A stretch of 58,551 bases of DNA from Anaerolineae bacterium (GTDB taxonomy: Bacteria > Chloroflexota > Anaerolineae > Aggregatilineales > Phototrophicaceae). Where the stretch lies: contig JAJEAA010000019.1 in NCBI GenBank assembly GCA_022824365.1, positions 1 through 58,551 of the forward strand, read 5' to 3'. A program made the translations under genes and the position numbers. The notes beneath the pieces were generated by a model, which was not told where the DNA came from, did not search any database, and was given only the letters and a program-made list of their open reading frames with translations. Shown here piece by piece: positions 8,484 to 16,251 of this stretch. Within the stretch, counting starts at the first letter, position 1. Every line of letters starts with the position of its first letter.

Positions 8484-9126
8484 TCTGGAGCAAATCTGCG
8501 ACGAGATCCGCGCCGACCTTGAGGCTCGCAATGCCGCGCGCGATGCCGCTATCGCGCAATCACGCCAGCTCATACGCCATTGTTCCGAGGGCATCCGCGC
8601 TATCCACCGGCGCGATTGGACGCTGGCTGATGAAAAGCTGGAGCAAGTCCAAGCCCGCGCCGAAGAACTGAAAGCGACCGTCCGGGGCTTTCCCGATCTT
8701 TACCATACCGGCTACACGCAGGATGCCATGAAGGAAGTCGCCGAGGCCTTCATCACCCGCGCGATCATAGGCGGCGAGGCGCTGCCTTCGTCGGCCGAGT
8801 TAGGCATAGAAAGCGCGACATACTTGAAGGGACTGGGCGAAGCCGCCACCGAATTGCGCCGCTTCATCCTGGACATTATGCGGCGGCAAGACAGCCACAG
8901 CGACGAAGCCGAACGCCTGCTGGGAGCGATGGACGCCATTTACGATCAACTCGTGACCTTCGATTTCCCCGACGCGCTGACGCATGGATTGCGCCGCCAA
9001 ACCGATATCGTCCGAGGCGTGCTTGAGCGGACCCGCGGCGACCTGACACAGAGCCTGCGGCAACAAGAACTGCAAGACGCGCTATCCGACCTGGAAGCCA
9101 AACTGCAAATCGACAATGAAACTTGA
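8467..9126 (+). CDS. Translin-family protein
   Basis: 219 residues, all alpha-helical by composition. It matches the translin superfamily from end to end: LEQICDEIRADLEARNAARD at the N-terminus, SRQLIRHCSEGIRAIHRRD, FPDLYHTGYTQDAMKEVAEA, LGIESATYLKGLGEAATELR, and YDQLVTFDFPDALTHGLRRQ. Eukaryotic translin and TRAX form ring-shaped octamers that bind and cleave small RNAs and ssDNA; prokaryotic members are little studied. The start may be 8467 or the in-frame ATG at 8476; either overlaps the DUF3467 gene. Whether acidic TRAX-type nuclease residues are present needs an alignment. Confidence 0.85.
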   Translation: MKMMNNLEQICDEIRADLEARNAARDAAIAQSRQLIRHCSEGIRAIHRRDWTLADEKLEQVQARAEELKATVRGFPDLYHTGYTQDAMKEVAEAFITRAIIGGEALPSSAELGIESATYLKGLGEAATELRRFILDIMRRQDSHSDEAERLLGAMDAIYDQLVTFDFPDALTHGLRRQTDIVRGVLERTRGDLTQSLRQQELQDALSDLEAKLQIDNET

Positions 9127-9145
9127 CGGGCTGAATCGACCGAGC

Positions 9146-10030
9146 CTAGCCGGCCGGCTTCCATTCGATCAAGGCGCCGGCCACCCAAGTCGGTTTGGGC
9201 TGGTCGTATAACTCCGATGAGTCGGTATAGCTGATATCCAGCACTTCGCCTTTCATAGGACCCCGCAGATAGCGGTAGACCTGGCCGGTATCGCGGGCAT
9301 CGCTTTTCGACTCGACGCAATGCTGGTTGTATGCTCGGTAGTCGCCTCGCTCGAGAATGCGGATTCCGGCTTCGATCGTTGCCCGGGCATGCGCCAAGCC
9401 GGCTTCGTCGTGATCGTAGGTATCTTCCGGCGCATCGCCATAGCCAATGCCATGATGGAAGGGATCGGCCGTGCTGACCACCACCGCGTCTTCCAGCAAG
9501 CGCGCCAGCTCGTCGATGCCCGGCAGAATCTCTGGCTTGCCGCCGGCGAGATACGGATAGCGTTCAAAAACGCGCGGAGCCTTGTCGGCCGTGATGCCGC
9601 GGCGATTGAGTTCCGCCCCCCAAAAGTGCCGCCAGCTGATCAGGGCATGATCGCCCGTCCATTCGCGACGTCCGTTTAAGCCGGGACCTTGAATGCCCCA
9701 GAATGCGAAACCCGCCGGGTCTTCACCGGCGGCGACCGCCACTCGCGCCGCTTCCATCGCCGGCGTGAAGGCATGCAGCACGCTGAGCACCACGACTTTG
9801 TCAGCGCCGCTATCGAGCGCGGCATGGACGCAGGCGGCGATCTGGTAGCCACAATCATGGACGCCGGCATGGGGAAACACCAGCACGCCGCCCGCGTTCA
9901 GCGTATCGGCGAGTTTCCACCCTTGTCCGCGTTCCAGATGCTCGAGGGTGCCCGCCTCCCCCAGCTCGGCGTGTTCGCGGGCATAGAGGGCATGCACTTT
10001 CTTTTGCAGCGCGTCGCGATCCAGTTCCAT
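9146..10030 (-). CDS. Memo/LigB-superfamily protein
   Basis: 294 residues. The pattern VFPHAGVHDCGYQIA (His54), VVVLSVLHAF (His86) and VVVSTADPFHHGIGYG (His192, His193) corresponds to the Memo family, a non-haem metalloprotein fold related to class III extradiol dioxygenases (LigB), with matching spacing of the metal-site histidines. Memo proteins often occur with AMMECR1 or radical-SAM AmmeMemoRadiSam partners, but neither is here. AAGGA sits 8 nt before the ATG. It is convergent with the translin-like gene. Substrate and reaction are unknown. Confidence 0.7.
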   Translation of the reverse strand: MELDRDALQKKVHALYAREHAELGEAGTLEHLERGQGWKLADTLNAGGVLVFPHAGVHDCGYQIAACVHAALDSGADKVVVLSVLHAFTPAMEAARVAVAAGEDPAGFAFWGIQGPGLNGRREWTGDHALISWRHFWGAELNRRGITADKAPRVFERYPYLAGGKPEILPGIDELARLLEDAVVVSTADPFHHGIGYGDAPEDTYDHDEAGLAHARATIEAGIRILERGDYRAYNQHCVESKSDARDTGQVYRYLRGPMKGEVLDISYTDSSELYDQPKPTWVAGALIEWKPAG

Positions 10031-10110
10031 TTTCTCAGTCCTTTACCATTATTATTGCCAGTGAAGTTGTAACGCAGGGACCGAATGGCGTCAACATTGT
10101 GAAATATGCC

Positions 10111-10138
10111 TTGACCTTTGGACCAGCGCCGCTATAAT
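10111..10138 (+). promoter_or_regulatory. Sigma-70-type promoter of the rplJ-rplL operon
   Basis: TTGACC (10111-10116), 16-nt spacer, TATAAT (10133-10138). It places the transcript start at about 10145, immediately before the L10 leader. Confidence 0.85.
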
Positions 10139-10159
10139 GCGCGCTTGTAAAAACCGCAT

Positions 10160-10230
10160 AGCGACGCTAACCGCAGACAGCAGGGGGGCAACCGCCCTTA
10201 ATCGCCTGCCGAGGGACGCGCAGACAGCCT
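10160..10230 (+). ncRNA. Ribosomal protein L10 leader
   Basis: The segment AACCGCAGACAGCAGG ... CTTAATCGCCTGCCGAGGG carries the conserved L10-leader pattern (CCG.AGACAGCAGG, hairpin, TTAAT, CCTGCCGAGG). In many bacteria this RNA binds the L10(L12)4 complex and shuts down rplJL expression. It is followed by a terminator-like hairpin, as expected for an attenuation device. Boundaries are approximate. Confidence 0.85.
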
Positions 10231-10257
10231 GATTGCAAACAAGCAAGCCGGACTTTG

Positions 10258-10291
10258 TCGCGACCTCAACTTGCGGGTCGCGATTTTTATT
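10258..10291 (+). terminator. Attenuator hairpin in the rplJ leader
   Basis: Perfect 8-bp stem TCGCGACC (10258-10265) / GGTCGCGA (10276-10283) followed directly by TTTTTATT. It lies between the L10 leader and rplJ, so it should act as a conditional terminator. Confidence 0.85.
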
Positions 10292-10348
10292 GAGCGCGCC
10301 TGTTCCGCGCGTAAGTGGAGCAGCGCCCGATGATGAAAGGAGCGCCAA

Positions 10349-10900
10349 TTGCCGATTACCAGAACCCGCAAGGAAGAGCTTGTCGCAAGTTACGTCGACA
10401 TTCTCAACGAGAGCGACGGCTTTGTCGTTGTGCACACGCAAGGGCTCAGCGTCGCCCAGGTACAAGGGTTGCGCAATGTCGTGCGCGAACATAAGGGCTT
10501 GTACCTGGTCGCCAAGAATACGCTGATGCGCAAGGCTCTCGAAGAAGCGAACTGGATCGTGCCGGAAGATTTGCTTGTAGGTCCGGTGGCGATCATTTTT
10601 GGGGGCGACAATATGCCCGGCGTATCGAAGGCTTTGCTCAAGCATATCGAGGACGAAGCCTTCGAAGAGAAGATGACGGTGACGGGCGGCATCATGAGCG
10701 GCGATGTCCTGGACGCGCAACAGGTCGAAGCCGTATCCAAATTGCCGACGCTCGATGAATTGCGCGCTCAATTGGCTGGCTTGATGGTCTCGCCGGCGCA
10801 GGGCGTCGTCAACGTGCTGAATCAAGCGACAGCCGGGGTCGTCAATGTTTTGCAAGCCTACCTTGACAAGAACGAGCAAGGCGCGGGCGTCAGTGAATAA
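10349..10900 (+). CDS. rplJ: 50S ribosomal protein L10
   Basis: 183 residues. L10 anchors the L7/L12 stalk on 23S rRNA. Family features: the N-terminal K.E.V..Y...L..SDG pattern, LRNVVREHKGLYLVAKNTLM, VGPVAIIFGGDN, and the C-terminal helix that carries L7/L12 dimers (VSPAQGVVNVLNQATAGVVN). The start is TTG at 10349, fixed by AAAGGAG 7 nt upstream and by the family N-terminus. The gene is preceded by an L10 leader and attenuator and followed 83 nt later by rplL. Confidence 0.97.
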   Translation: MPITRTRKEELVASYVDILNESDGFVVVHTQGLSVAQVQGLRNVVREHKGLYLVAKNTLMRKALEEANWIVPEDLLVGPVAIIFGGDNMPGVSKALLKHIEDEAFEEKMTVTGGIMSGDVLDAQQVEAVSKLPTLDELRAQLAGLMVSPAQGVVNVLNQATAGVVNVLQAYLDKNEQGAGVSE

Positions 10901-10983
10901 CTGCGGCGACTGGACCAGCCGACGCCGTTGAACAGTCATCGGAAATCACGAAGTTACAGATAGAAGCAGAATGAGGGAGAACA

Positions 10984-11373
10984 ATGGCAGACCTTGACAA
11001 ATTAGTAGAAGAACTCAGCGCGTTGACAATCCTGGAAGCGGCTGACCTGAAGAAGAAGCTGGAGGATGCCTGGGGTGTGGAGGCGGCTGCTGGCGGCGGC
11101 ATGATGATGATGGCGCCGGGAGCGGCGGTTGCTGGCGCGGAGGCCGAGCCCGAGGAAGAAAAGACTGAATTCGATGTCATCCTCAAGGAAATTGGTCCCA
11201 AGAAGATTAACGTCATCAAGGCGATCCGCGGCATCACGCCGCTTGGTCTGAAGGAAGCCAAGGAACTGGTGGAATCGGCGCCGGCTACCGTGCTGGAAGA
11301 AGTCAGCAAGGACCTCGCCGAAGATGGCAAGACCAAGCTGGAAGAAGCGGGCGCGGTCGTCGAGTTGAAATAG
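10984..11373 (+). CDS. rplL: 50S ribosomal protein L7/L12
   Basis: 129 residues. This is the multicopy stalk protein that recruits translation GTPases. Seen: N-terminal dimerisation helices ([20 protein letters not shown]), the flexible Ala/Gly/Glu-rich hinge with a GGGMMMMA stretch, and the C-terminal domain [47 protein letters not shown] precedes the ATG. An intrinsic terminator follows. Confidence 0.98.
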   Translation: MADLDKLVEELSALTILEAADLKKKLEDAWGVEAAAGGGMMMMAPGAAVAGAEAEPEEEKTEFDVILKEIGPKKINVIKAIRGITPLGLKEAKELVESAPATVLEEVSKDLAEDGKTKLEEAGAVVELK

Positions 11374-11424
11374 CGCCTTCGGCGATCGGCGATAACTCGC
11401 AGACAGGACAAATAGCGCAATAAG

Positions 11425-11453
11425 GCGGCCGGCCGCAAACCGGCTGCTTTTTT
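11425..11453 (+). terminator. Intrinsic terminator after rplL
   Basis: GCGGCCGG (11425-11432) / CCGGCTGC (11440-11447), 8 bp with one G-T pair and a 7-nt loop, followed by six T. Confidence 0.9.
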
Positions 11454-11482
11454 GTCTTTTGGAAGGGTTTCTCTGTATCCGC

Positions 11483-11506
11483 TATAATCTAATTCTCAGC
11501 TATAAT
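11483..11506 (+). promoter_or_regulatory. Two -10 boxes upstream of the kinase-like gene
   Basis: TATAAT at 11483-11488 and again at 11501-11506. The double arrangement suggests two start sites. No convincing -35 was found for either. Confidence 0.5.
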
Positions 11507-11537
11507 TTAAGCAAGTTAAGAGTCTGGTCCCCCTCAA

Positions 11538-12365
11538 GTGGCGAACATATCCTATAGCAAGCTTCTTGATCCCGTCAGCGACATCATCACGTCGATGGAA
11601 TCCATGATGAGTGGCGCATTTGGCGCGACAACGGGTGACCAACGCGAGTGTTTCAAGCGCATACACGCTTACAGTTGGGGCATACATACGCTGGTGATGG
11701 ATGTCATCACGGCGCTCGGCATCGAAAATACCGCCACCCGCCCGGCCGTTCGGGAACGATTTAATGTCTTGAAGCATCCCGCCCTGGCGGCGCTGGAAAA
11801 CCTGTCAGCCGGTTTCGATGGGCCGCTTAACGAGGAACAGCGGGGCATCATTGAATTCGCGCTGGAGTCCCTGCTCGAAATAGAGCACATGATGTCCAAT
11901 ATTTGGCAATATTCTTTGCTAAGGCACAATCAGATTATTTACGCGGACGAAGAATTCGCTGGCGCGGCGCTCCTGCGCAAACTGCGCGCGGAGCTCAAGG
12001 GCATAAGGCTTCCCATGGTTGAGTCGAAGTTCTGCGTCATTGGGGATGAAAGCTACCTCAGTTACGCCTTCGGTGAAATCGCGCATAATATTCGGCGGCA
12101 CGCGGGCGTCGAGCAGGCGAGCATGGCGATTCAAGATTATGGTTATCGCGCCGATATCACCATTTATGACAAAGGCAAGGGATTCCGCAGCGCTGACGAC
12201 GCCGCGTTCCAGCCATTCTGGCAAGGCGATGACGCGGCGCCGGGTTTGGGCTTGGGCTTGTACCTGGCGCGGCGCCACATTGAAGGCAGCGGGGGCAAGA
12301 TTTCCCTCAGCAGCCAGCCGAGACGGGGCACGCTTGTCCGAGTGTCTCTGCCCACCCTGCCGTAA
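11538..12365 (+). CDS. Histidine-kinase-like ATPase, no sensor domain
   Basis: 275 residues from a GTG start; no Shine-Dalgarno sequence is visible. The C-terminal half is a GHKL ATPase domain: N box EIAHNIRRHA, G1 DKGKGF, G2 GLGLGLYLARR and a final GT motif. The N-terminal half has two stretches that look like HisKA helix pairs (about 8-60 and 78-132). The first has DPV where the H-E-L of a phosphoacceptor helix is expected; the second has KHPALAAL. There is no transmembrane, PAS or receiver domain and no response-regulator gene beside it. It could be an orphan kinase or a serine-kinase-like anti-sigma factor; the long helical N-terminus favours the former. Confidence 0.75.
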   Translation: MANISYSKLLDPVSDIITSMESMMSGAFGATTGDQRECFKRIHAYSWGIHTLVMDVITALGIENTATRPAVRERFNVLKHPALAALENLSAGFDGPLNEEQRGIIEFALESLLEIEHMMSNIWQYSLLRHNQIIYADEEFAGAALLRKLRAELKGIRLPMVESKFCVIGDESYLSYAFGEIAHNIRRHAGVEQASMAIQDYGYRADITIYDKGKGFRSADDAAFQPFWQGDDAAPGLGLGLYLARRHIEGSGGKISLSSQPRRGTLVRVSLPTLP

Positions 12366-12443
12366 GCTCCAGCTTAACGCTGCCCGCTGTCATTTCACCT
12401 TGCCAGGCGCGAGACCAACGCTATGCGCAACGCGCGCGTGCGC

Positions 12444-12449
12444 TATAAT
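12444..12449 (+). promoter_or_regulatory. -10 box upstream of the hydroxyacid dehydrogenase gene
   Basis: CGCTATAATTC, 32 nt before the ATG. No good -35 is visible. Confidence 0.5.
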
Positions 12450-12481
12450 TCGCCGAGGCAGGATCATCCCGGAGCGAATTC

Positions 12482-13453
12482 ATGAGCAGAGACAAAGTAT
12501 TTGTAACGCGCCAGCTTCCGCCCGCGACACTGGAACGGCTGTCAGCCCATTGCGAATTGGAGGTCTGGGAGGATTTTATGCCGCCCGACTACGAAGTCAT
12601 TCTGGGCAAGGTCAGCCAACTCAGCGGGCTCATCAGCCTGCTCACCGACCGGATCGACGCGCAACTCATGGACGCCGGACCGGGCTTGAAAGTGATCAGC
12701 AATATGGCGGTGGGTTACGACAATATCGATGTTGCCGCCGCCAATGAACGGGGGATCCCGGTTGGGAATACGCCGGGCGTCCTGACGGAGACCACCGCTG
12801 ACTTCGCTTTCGCCCTGCTGATGGCGGTGGCGCGGCGCATCCCCGAAGCGAAGCAATACATTCAAGCAGGCAAGTGGCGGACCTGGCACCCGACCGTCCT
12901 TTCCGGGCAAGATATCTACGGCGCAACCCTGGGCATCGTTGGCTGCGGGCGCATTGGCAAGGCGATGGCCCGCCGAGCAGCCGGATTCAACATGCGCCTC
13001 CTGGTCAATTCCCTCGAAGACGCCGACGAGATCAGCGCTATCGGCGGCGACAAAGTCAGTCTGGATGAGTTGCTGCGAGAGAGCGATTTCGTCAGCTTGC
13101 ACGTCCCATTAACCGACGATACTTATCATCTGATTGGCAAGGATGAGCTAGCCGCCATGAAGCCGAGCGCCATGCTTATCAACACGGCGCGGGGCAGCGT
13201 GGTTGACCCGGCGGCGCTGTATGAAGCGCTGCGCGATGGGGAAATTTTGGCGGCCGGGCTGGATGTCACCGAGCCCGAACCGATAGCGCTTGACGATCCC
13301 TTGCTGTCGTTGGACAACTGCCTGGTGGTACCGCATATTGCCAGCGCCAGCGTCGCCACGCGGACAAAGATGGCAGAGATGGCGGTGGACAACTTGATCG
13401 CCGGATTGGCTGGGCAGCCGCTCCCGACCTGTGTCAATCCGGAGGTCTATTGA
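12482..13453 (+). CDS. D-2-hydroxyacid dehydrogenase (glyoxylate/hydroxypyruvate reductase type)
   Basis: 323 residues, the usual length. It reduces a 2-keto acid such as glyoxylate or hydroxypyruvate with NAD(P)H. Seen: [20 protein letters not shown], the Rossmann loop [16 protein letters not shown], the signature [16 protein letters not shown], and the catalytic Arg/Glu/His set ([22 protein letters not shown]). The dinucleotide-specificity strand reads [10 protein letters not shown], with no obvious phosphate-binding Arg, which leans towards NAD. CGGAG precedes the ATG. Together with the SHMT-GcvT fusion it would fit glycine/serine/glyoxylate metabolism, but the genes are 16 kb apart. Confidence 0.92.
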   Translation: MSRDKVFVTRQLPPATLERLSAHCELEVWEDFMPPDYEVILGKVSQLSGLISLLTDRIDAQLMDAGPGLKVISNMAVGYDNIDVAAANERGIPVGNTPGVLTETTADFAFALLMAVARRIPEAKQYIQAGKWRTWHPTVLSGQDIYGATLGIVGCGRIGKAMARRAAGFNMRLLVNSLEDADEISAIGGDKVSLDELLRESDFVSLHVPLTDDTYHLIGKDELAAMKPSAMLINTARGSVVDPAALYEALRDGEILAAGLDVTEPEPIALDDPLLSLDNCLVVPHIASASVATRTKMAEMAVDNLIAGLAGQPLPTCVNPEVY

Positions 13454-13515
13454 TTCGAGGGGCAAATCGCTACAGTCTGACGTGATACTTACAGGACATT
13501 CGCCCGTAGAAAGGG

Positions 13516-13648
13516 GAGTGGTGAGTTGCGTGGGCATAATCCCGCCCGTCCGGTGAATCTGAAACTGTGGGCGATCCAAGGATCGCCCCTACATCTAGTA
13601 TTCCCGAGTCAGGATAATTGGTTGTCACATCCACAGAATTCACCACTC
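13516..13648. repeat. MITE-like intergenic element B
   Basis: Bounded by GAGTGGTGAGTT (13516-13527) and AATTCACCACTC (13637-13648), 11 of 12 matching as inverted repeats. It contains a perfect 9-bp hairpin GGGCGATCC-AA-GGATCGCCC (13569-13588). Similar in size and ends to element A, with a different core. Confidence 0.6.
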
Positions 13649-13665
13649 TCTGTAGAAAGAGCCAT

Positions 13666-13694
13666 TTGATTTTCCCGCAGAAGCATTATATAAT
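13666..13694 (+). promoter_or_regulatory. Promoter of greA
   Basis: TTGATT (13666-13671), 17-nt spacer, TATAAT (13689-13694). This predicts a leader of about 150 nt before greA. Confidence 0.75.
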
Positions 13695-13700
13695 GTTCGC

Positions 13701-13848
13701 GTAAGCAATCAAACGAGTGCAGTGGCGCGTCCTGTCCGGTGGGCAGGGCGTTCGTCTACTTTATTGCTGCTGGCGCCTATGATATAGCTGGAACATTTTT
13801 TGTGAGCCGCCGTATATACGGATGATTGCGACACGAAAGGAATAACTC
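13701..13848 (+). promoter_or_regulatory. Long greA leader with palindromes
   Basis: Untranslated leader holding a 7-bp hairpin CCTGTCC/GGGCAGG near 13732-13748, a TTTTTT run near 13795-13801, and a perfect 12-bp palindrome CCGTATATACGG (13810-13821). Ends with GAAAGGAATAACTC before the greA ATG. It may be an operator or an RNA-level control region; no known family was recognised. Confidence 0.4.
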
Positions 13849-14337
13849 ATGGCAGAACGACGCATTCTCCTGACTCGTCAGGGCTACAACAAGTTACAGC
13901 GCGAGCTTAACATACTTACCAGCGTGGAGAACTCCAAAGTTGCCGAGATGCTGGCGGAAGCGCGCGAAGACGACCAAGGCGAGGAGGCCGTATTCTTTGA
14001 CGCGATGGTCTCCAAGGAGCGGCTTGATGAACGCGTCTCGCATTTGCAGAATGTGTTGGCGCGCGCCGAAATCATAGACGCGGATGAGGATCCGGATACG
14101 ATCACGCCGGGCAATCGGGTAACGGTTTATGACACGGCGGAAAAAGAAGAATTCACAATGGACTTGCTTGATAGTGAAGAGATCACGCACGGGCGCCGCG
14201 GTGTTTCGCTGGATTCGCCGGTGGGCAAAGCGCTGCTCGGCAAGCAAGTTGGCGACCGCGTCAAGGTAGAAGTGCCGGATGGCCTGGTCGCATACAAAGT
14301 TCGACAGATCGAGATGATCCCGGACGATGAGGCCTAA
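13849..14337 (+). CDS. greA: Transcription elongation factor GreA
   Basis: 162 residues. Gre factors enter the RNA polymerase secondary channel and stimulate cleavage of backtracked RNA. Seen: an N-terminal coiled coil from LTRQGYNKLQRELNIL to LQNVLARAEIID, and a C-terminal FKBP-like domain with GNRVTVYD, SLDSPVGKALLGKQVGDRV and VEVPDG. The acidic tip reads EAREDDQGEEAVFFDA where the family usually has DLSENAEY: the Asp and Glu survive but the surrounding residues differ. AAAGGA precedes the ATG. It sits behind a long leader and ends at a hairpin. Confidence 0.92.
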   Translation: MAERRILLTRQGYNKLQRELNILTSVENSKVAEMLAEAREDDQGEEAVFFDAMVSKERLDERVSHLQNVLARAEIIDADEDPDTITPGNRVTVYDTAEKEEFTMDLLDSEEITHGRRGVSLDSPVGKALLGKQVGDRVKVEVPDGLVAYKVRQIEMIPDDEA

Positions 14338-14403
14338 GGCGAACAGCGGGCAAAGAGGCGAGACAAGAAGCGGGCGTCGGCGTCGCTATTCGATGTGACG
14401 GCA

Positions 14404-14431
14404 ATCGCCCGCCCGAAGCTGCTCGGGCGAT
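14404..14431. terminator. Hairpin between convergent greA and the anti-sigma gene
   Basis: Perfect 8-bp stem ATCGCCCG (14404-14411) / CGGGCGAT (14424-14431) with a 12-nt loop. No T tract on either side, so it may work as a weak bidirectional or Rho-assisted end. Confidence 0.5.
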
Positions 14432-14432
14432 A

Positions 14433-14996
14433 TCATTCGGTCAGGGTAAGCTCGTCGAGGTAGTCCAGGATTGTTGAGAGCATATAGGGCGTCAGGGCAA
14501 GCGTGGCGGCTGCCACTTCCGGCTCGCGGCGCGCCAGATTCTCAGCGTCTTCCAGCAATTGAATCAGGGCGTTTGTCACCAGCGACATCCAGCCGATCGT
14601 CTCGATCATGACATCGCTCAAAAGTTCCGGATCCCGCCGGGCGTTGAGCACCAGCCAGGAAGCGGCTTCCATCATGGGCATCATCGCGATCATGGCGGCG
14701 GAAAGGCTCAACATCATCACGCGCTGCATTTCCGGCGACAATTCGGAGTTTTCCGTTTCCGCTTGCATCCGTTCCGCCACCCGCGCCATGATGGCAGCGG
14801 CCAGCCGGGCGGGCGCGCGTTGATGCGGCGCTCGTTTCAATAGCGAGTCTACCCGGCGTAAACGTCCGAATTCTTGGGCGGCGTCGCGGTCGCTGCCGAG
14901 GATATCCTTCAGCTTGCTCGCCATCTCGTCGGAGAGTTGCCCGTCAATTTCCTGTTGCATCATTTCCTGCTGTGGCAGGCTTTGCTCGTCAGACAT
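14433..14996 (-). CDS. Putative anti-sigma factor
   Basis: 187 residues from ATG 14996, one nucleotide after the ECF sigma stop (TGAgATG), so the pair is translationally coupled. The N-terminus has the anti-sigma-like pattern EIDGQLSDEMASKLKDIL, then RRVDSLLKRAPHQRAPARLA. Residues about 93-117 are hydrophobic and Met/Ala-rich and may span the membrane; a weaker hydrophobic stretch is at 134-148. The zinc-binding HxxxCxxC of ZAS proteins is absent. The assignment rests mostly on the gene pair. An AAAGGA run sits upstream inside the sigma gene. Confidence 0.65.
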   Translation of the reverse strand: MSDEQSLPQQEMMQQEIDGQLSDEMASKLKDILGSDRDAAQEFGRLRRVDSLLKRAPHQRAPARLAAAIMARVAERMQAETENSELSPEMQRVMMLSLSAAMIAMMPMMEAASWLVLNARRDPELLSDVMIETIGWMSLVTNALIQLLEDAENLARREPEVAAATLALTPYMLSTILDYLDELTLTE

Positions 14997-14997
14997 C

Positions 14998-15651
14998 TCA
15001 GTTTCCTTTCGGCAGCGAATCCGCCAGCCGGCTCGCGGCATCGTGTTTGGCGTTTTCAAGGAGTTCCGCCAGCCGCTTGCGCGCGCGGTGCAATCGGCTC
15101 TTGATAGCGCTTTCCGTCGTGCCCATTTCGCGGGCAATCTCGGCATAGGAATATTCGTACCAATAGCGATAGATCACCGCCAGGCGATAGTGTTCGTCAA
15201 GCTGCTGCAGCAGGTCCTGGACAGCATCGCTCAATTCATATTGCAGGGTCGCTTGTTCCGGCGTGGGGTCGCTACTGCGCAAAGCCAGCGCTGCCGCGGT
15301 TGGTTCGTCATCGAGGGAGACATATTGCATGCGGCGTTTGCGCAAGCGATCTATGCAGTGATTCGAAGCGATAGAAAGAATCCAGGTCTTAAACGAGCGG
15401 GCGGTATCGTAGCGATGCAGGTTCTTGTGCACGCGCAAGAAAGTCTCCTGCGTGGCGTCTTCCGCCTCGCCGCTTTCGCCCAACATGCGATAGCAAAAGT
15501 TGAAGACCGGATCCTGGAACAGGTACACGATCTCGGCAAAGGCGTCGTGGTCGCCTCCTCGCGAGCGCGTGACCCAATCTACGATGACCCCGTCTTGTTC
15601 TGGCAAGTTTCTACCTTTTGCGGCGAGCGCTTGCGCCTCCGGCGATTCCAA
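14998..15651 (-). CDS. ECF-family RNA polymerase sigma factor
   Basis: 217 residues from a TTG start at 15651; the reading frame is closed by TGA 12 nt upstream, so the start is near there or downstream. Region 2: DAFAEIVYLFQDPVFNFCYR, ML..GEAEDATQETFLRVHK and FKTWILSIASNHCIDRLRKR. Region 4: LLQQLDEHYRLAVIYRYWYE, YSYAEIAREMGTTESAIKSR, LHRARKRL. Both core-binding and -35-binding helices are intact. Coupled to a putative anti-sigma factor, so it should answer to an envelope or stress signal. The methylglyoxal synthase gene lies 92 nt upstream on the same strand. Confidence 0.93.
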   Translation of the reverse strand: MESPEAQALAAKGRNLPEQDGVIVDWVTRSRGGDHDAFAEIVYLFQDPVFNFCYRMLGESGEAEDATQETFLRVHKNLHRYDTARSFKTWILSIASNHCIDRLRKRRMQYVSLDDEPTAAALALRSSDPTPEQATLQYELSDAVQDLLQQLDEHYRLAVIYRYWYEYSYAEIAREMGTTESAIKSRLHRARKRLAELLENAKHDAASRLADSLPKGN

Positions 15652-15743
15652 GCGCGCTTCGACCCAAACCAGACGCCTTCATGTCAATTATGGGCTGTGA
15701 TGACCGAGGGCAAAAGAAAGAATAGCGTAAGAAAAGCGCGAGC

Positions 15744-16121
15744 TCAGGCATTGAGCAAGAGCACGGCCGTCGCAAGATTAGTCGCCAGCGGCACATTGTG
15801 TACATTACAGATACGAAGCAGCCCTTGAATATCCGGATCATGCGGATGCTTGCCAAGCGGATCCAGGAAGAAAAAGACAGCGCTGATCCGCCCTTCCGCG
15901 ATCATCGCGGCGATCTGGGCATCACCGCCATAGGGTCCTGAGAGCAGGCGCCGCACGGGCAGATCGGACTTTTCCTCGATCAGCTTGCCGGTCGTATTGG
16001 TCGCAACCAGCTCGAAGGCGCTCAAGCGTTCGCGATGATCCTTTACGAAAGCCACCATATCGGCTTTTTTGCCATCATGAGCAATAAGCGCCAGGGTTCG
16101 TTTTGCGGGAGATTCGGGCAT
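15744..16121 (-). CDS. mgsA: Methylglyoxal synthase
   Basis: 125 residues. Converts dihydroxyacetone phosphate to methylglyoxal and phosphate, a bypass of lower glycolysis. Signature elements are all present: LIAHDGKKADMVAFV, VATNTTGKLI, the phosphate-binding LLSGPYGGDAQIAA, and FFLDPLGKHPHDPDIQGLLR followed by HNVPLATN. The catalytic Asp is in GPYGGD and the allosteric/active His in HPHDPD. ATG 16121 was chosen because AAGGA precedes it; the longer frame has no family match. This is a cytosolic hexameric enzyme in known cases. Confidence 0.95.
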   Translation of the reverse strand: MPESPAKRTLALIAHDGKKADMVAFVKDHRERLSAFELVATNTTGKLIEEKSDLPVRRLLSGPYGGDAQIAAMIAEGRISAVFFFLDPLGKHPHDPDIQGLLRICNVHNVPLATNLATAVLLLNA

Positions 16122-16251
16122 CGGGCAACAATTCCTTAACGGGCAAGAGCGGTAGTTTCCGCAGGGCAATCCGACAATAGCGCCATTTCAGTCTCAGGCG
16201 CAAACCGGCCCGGCGACACAGGCGAATATAAACCGGAGCGAATTTTGCGAG

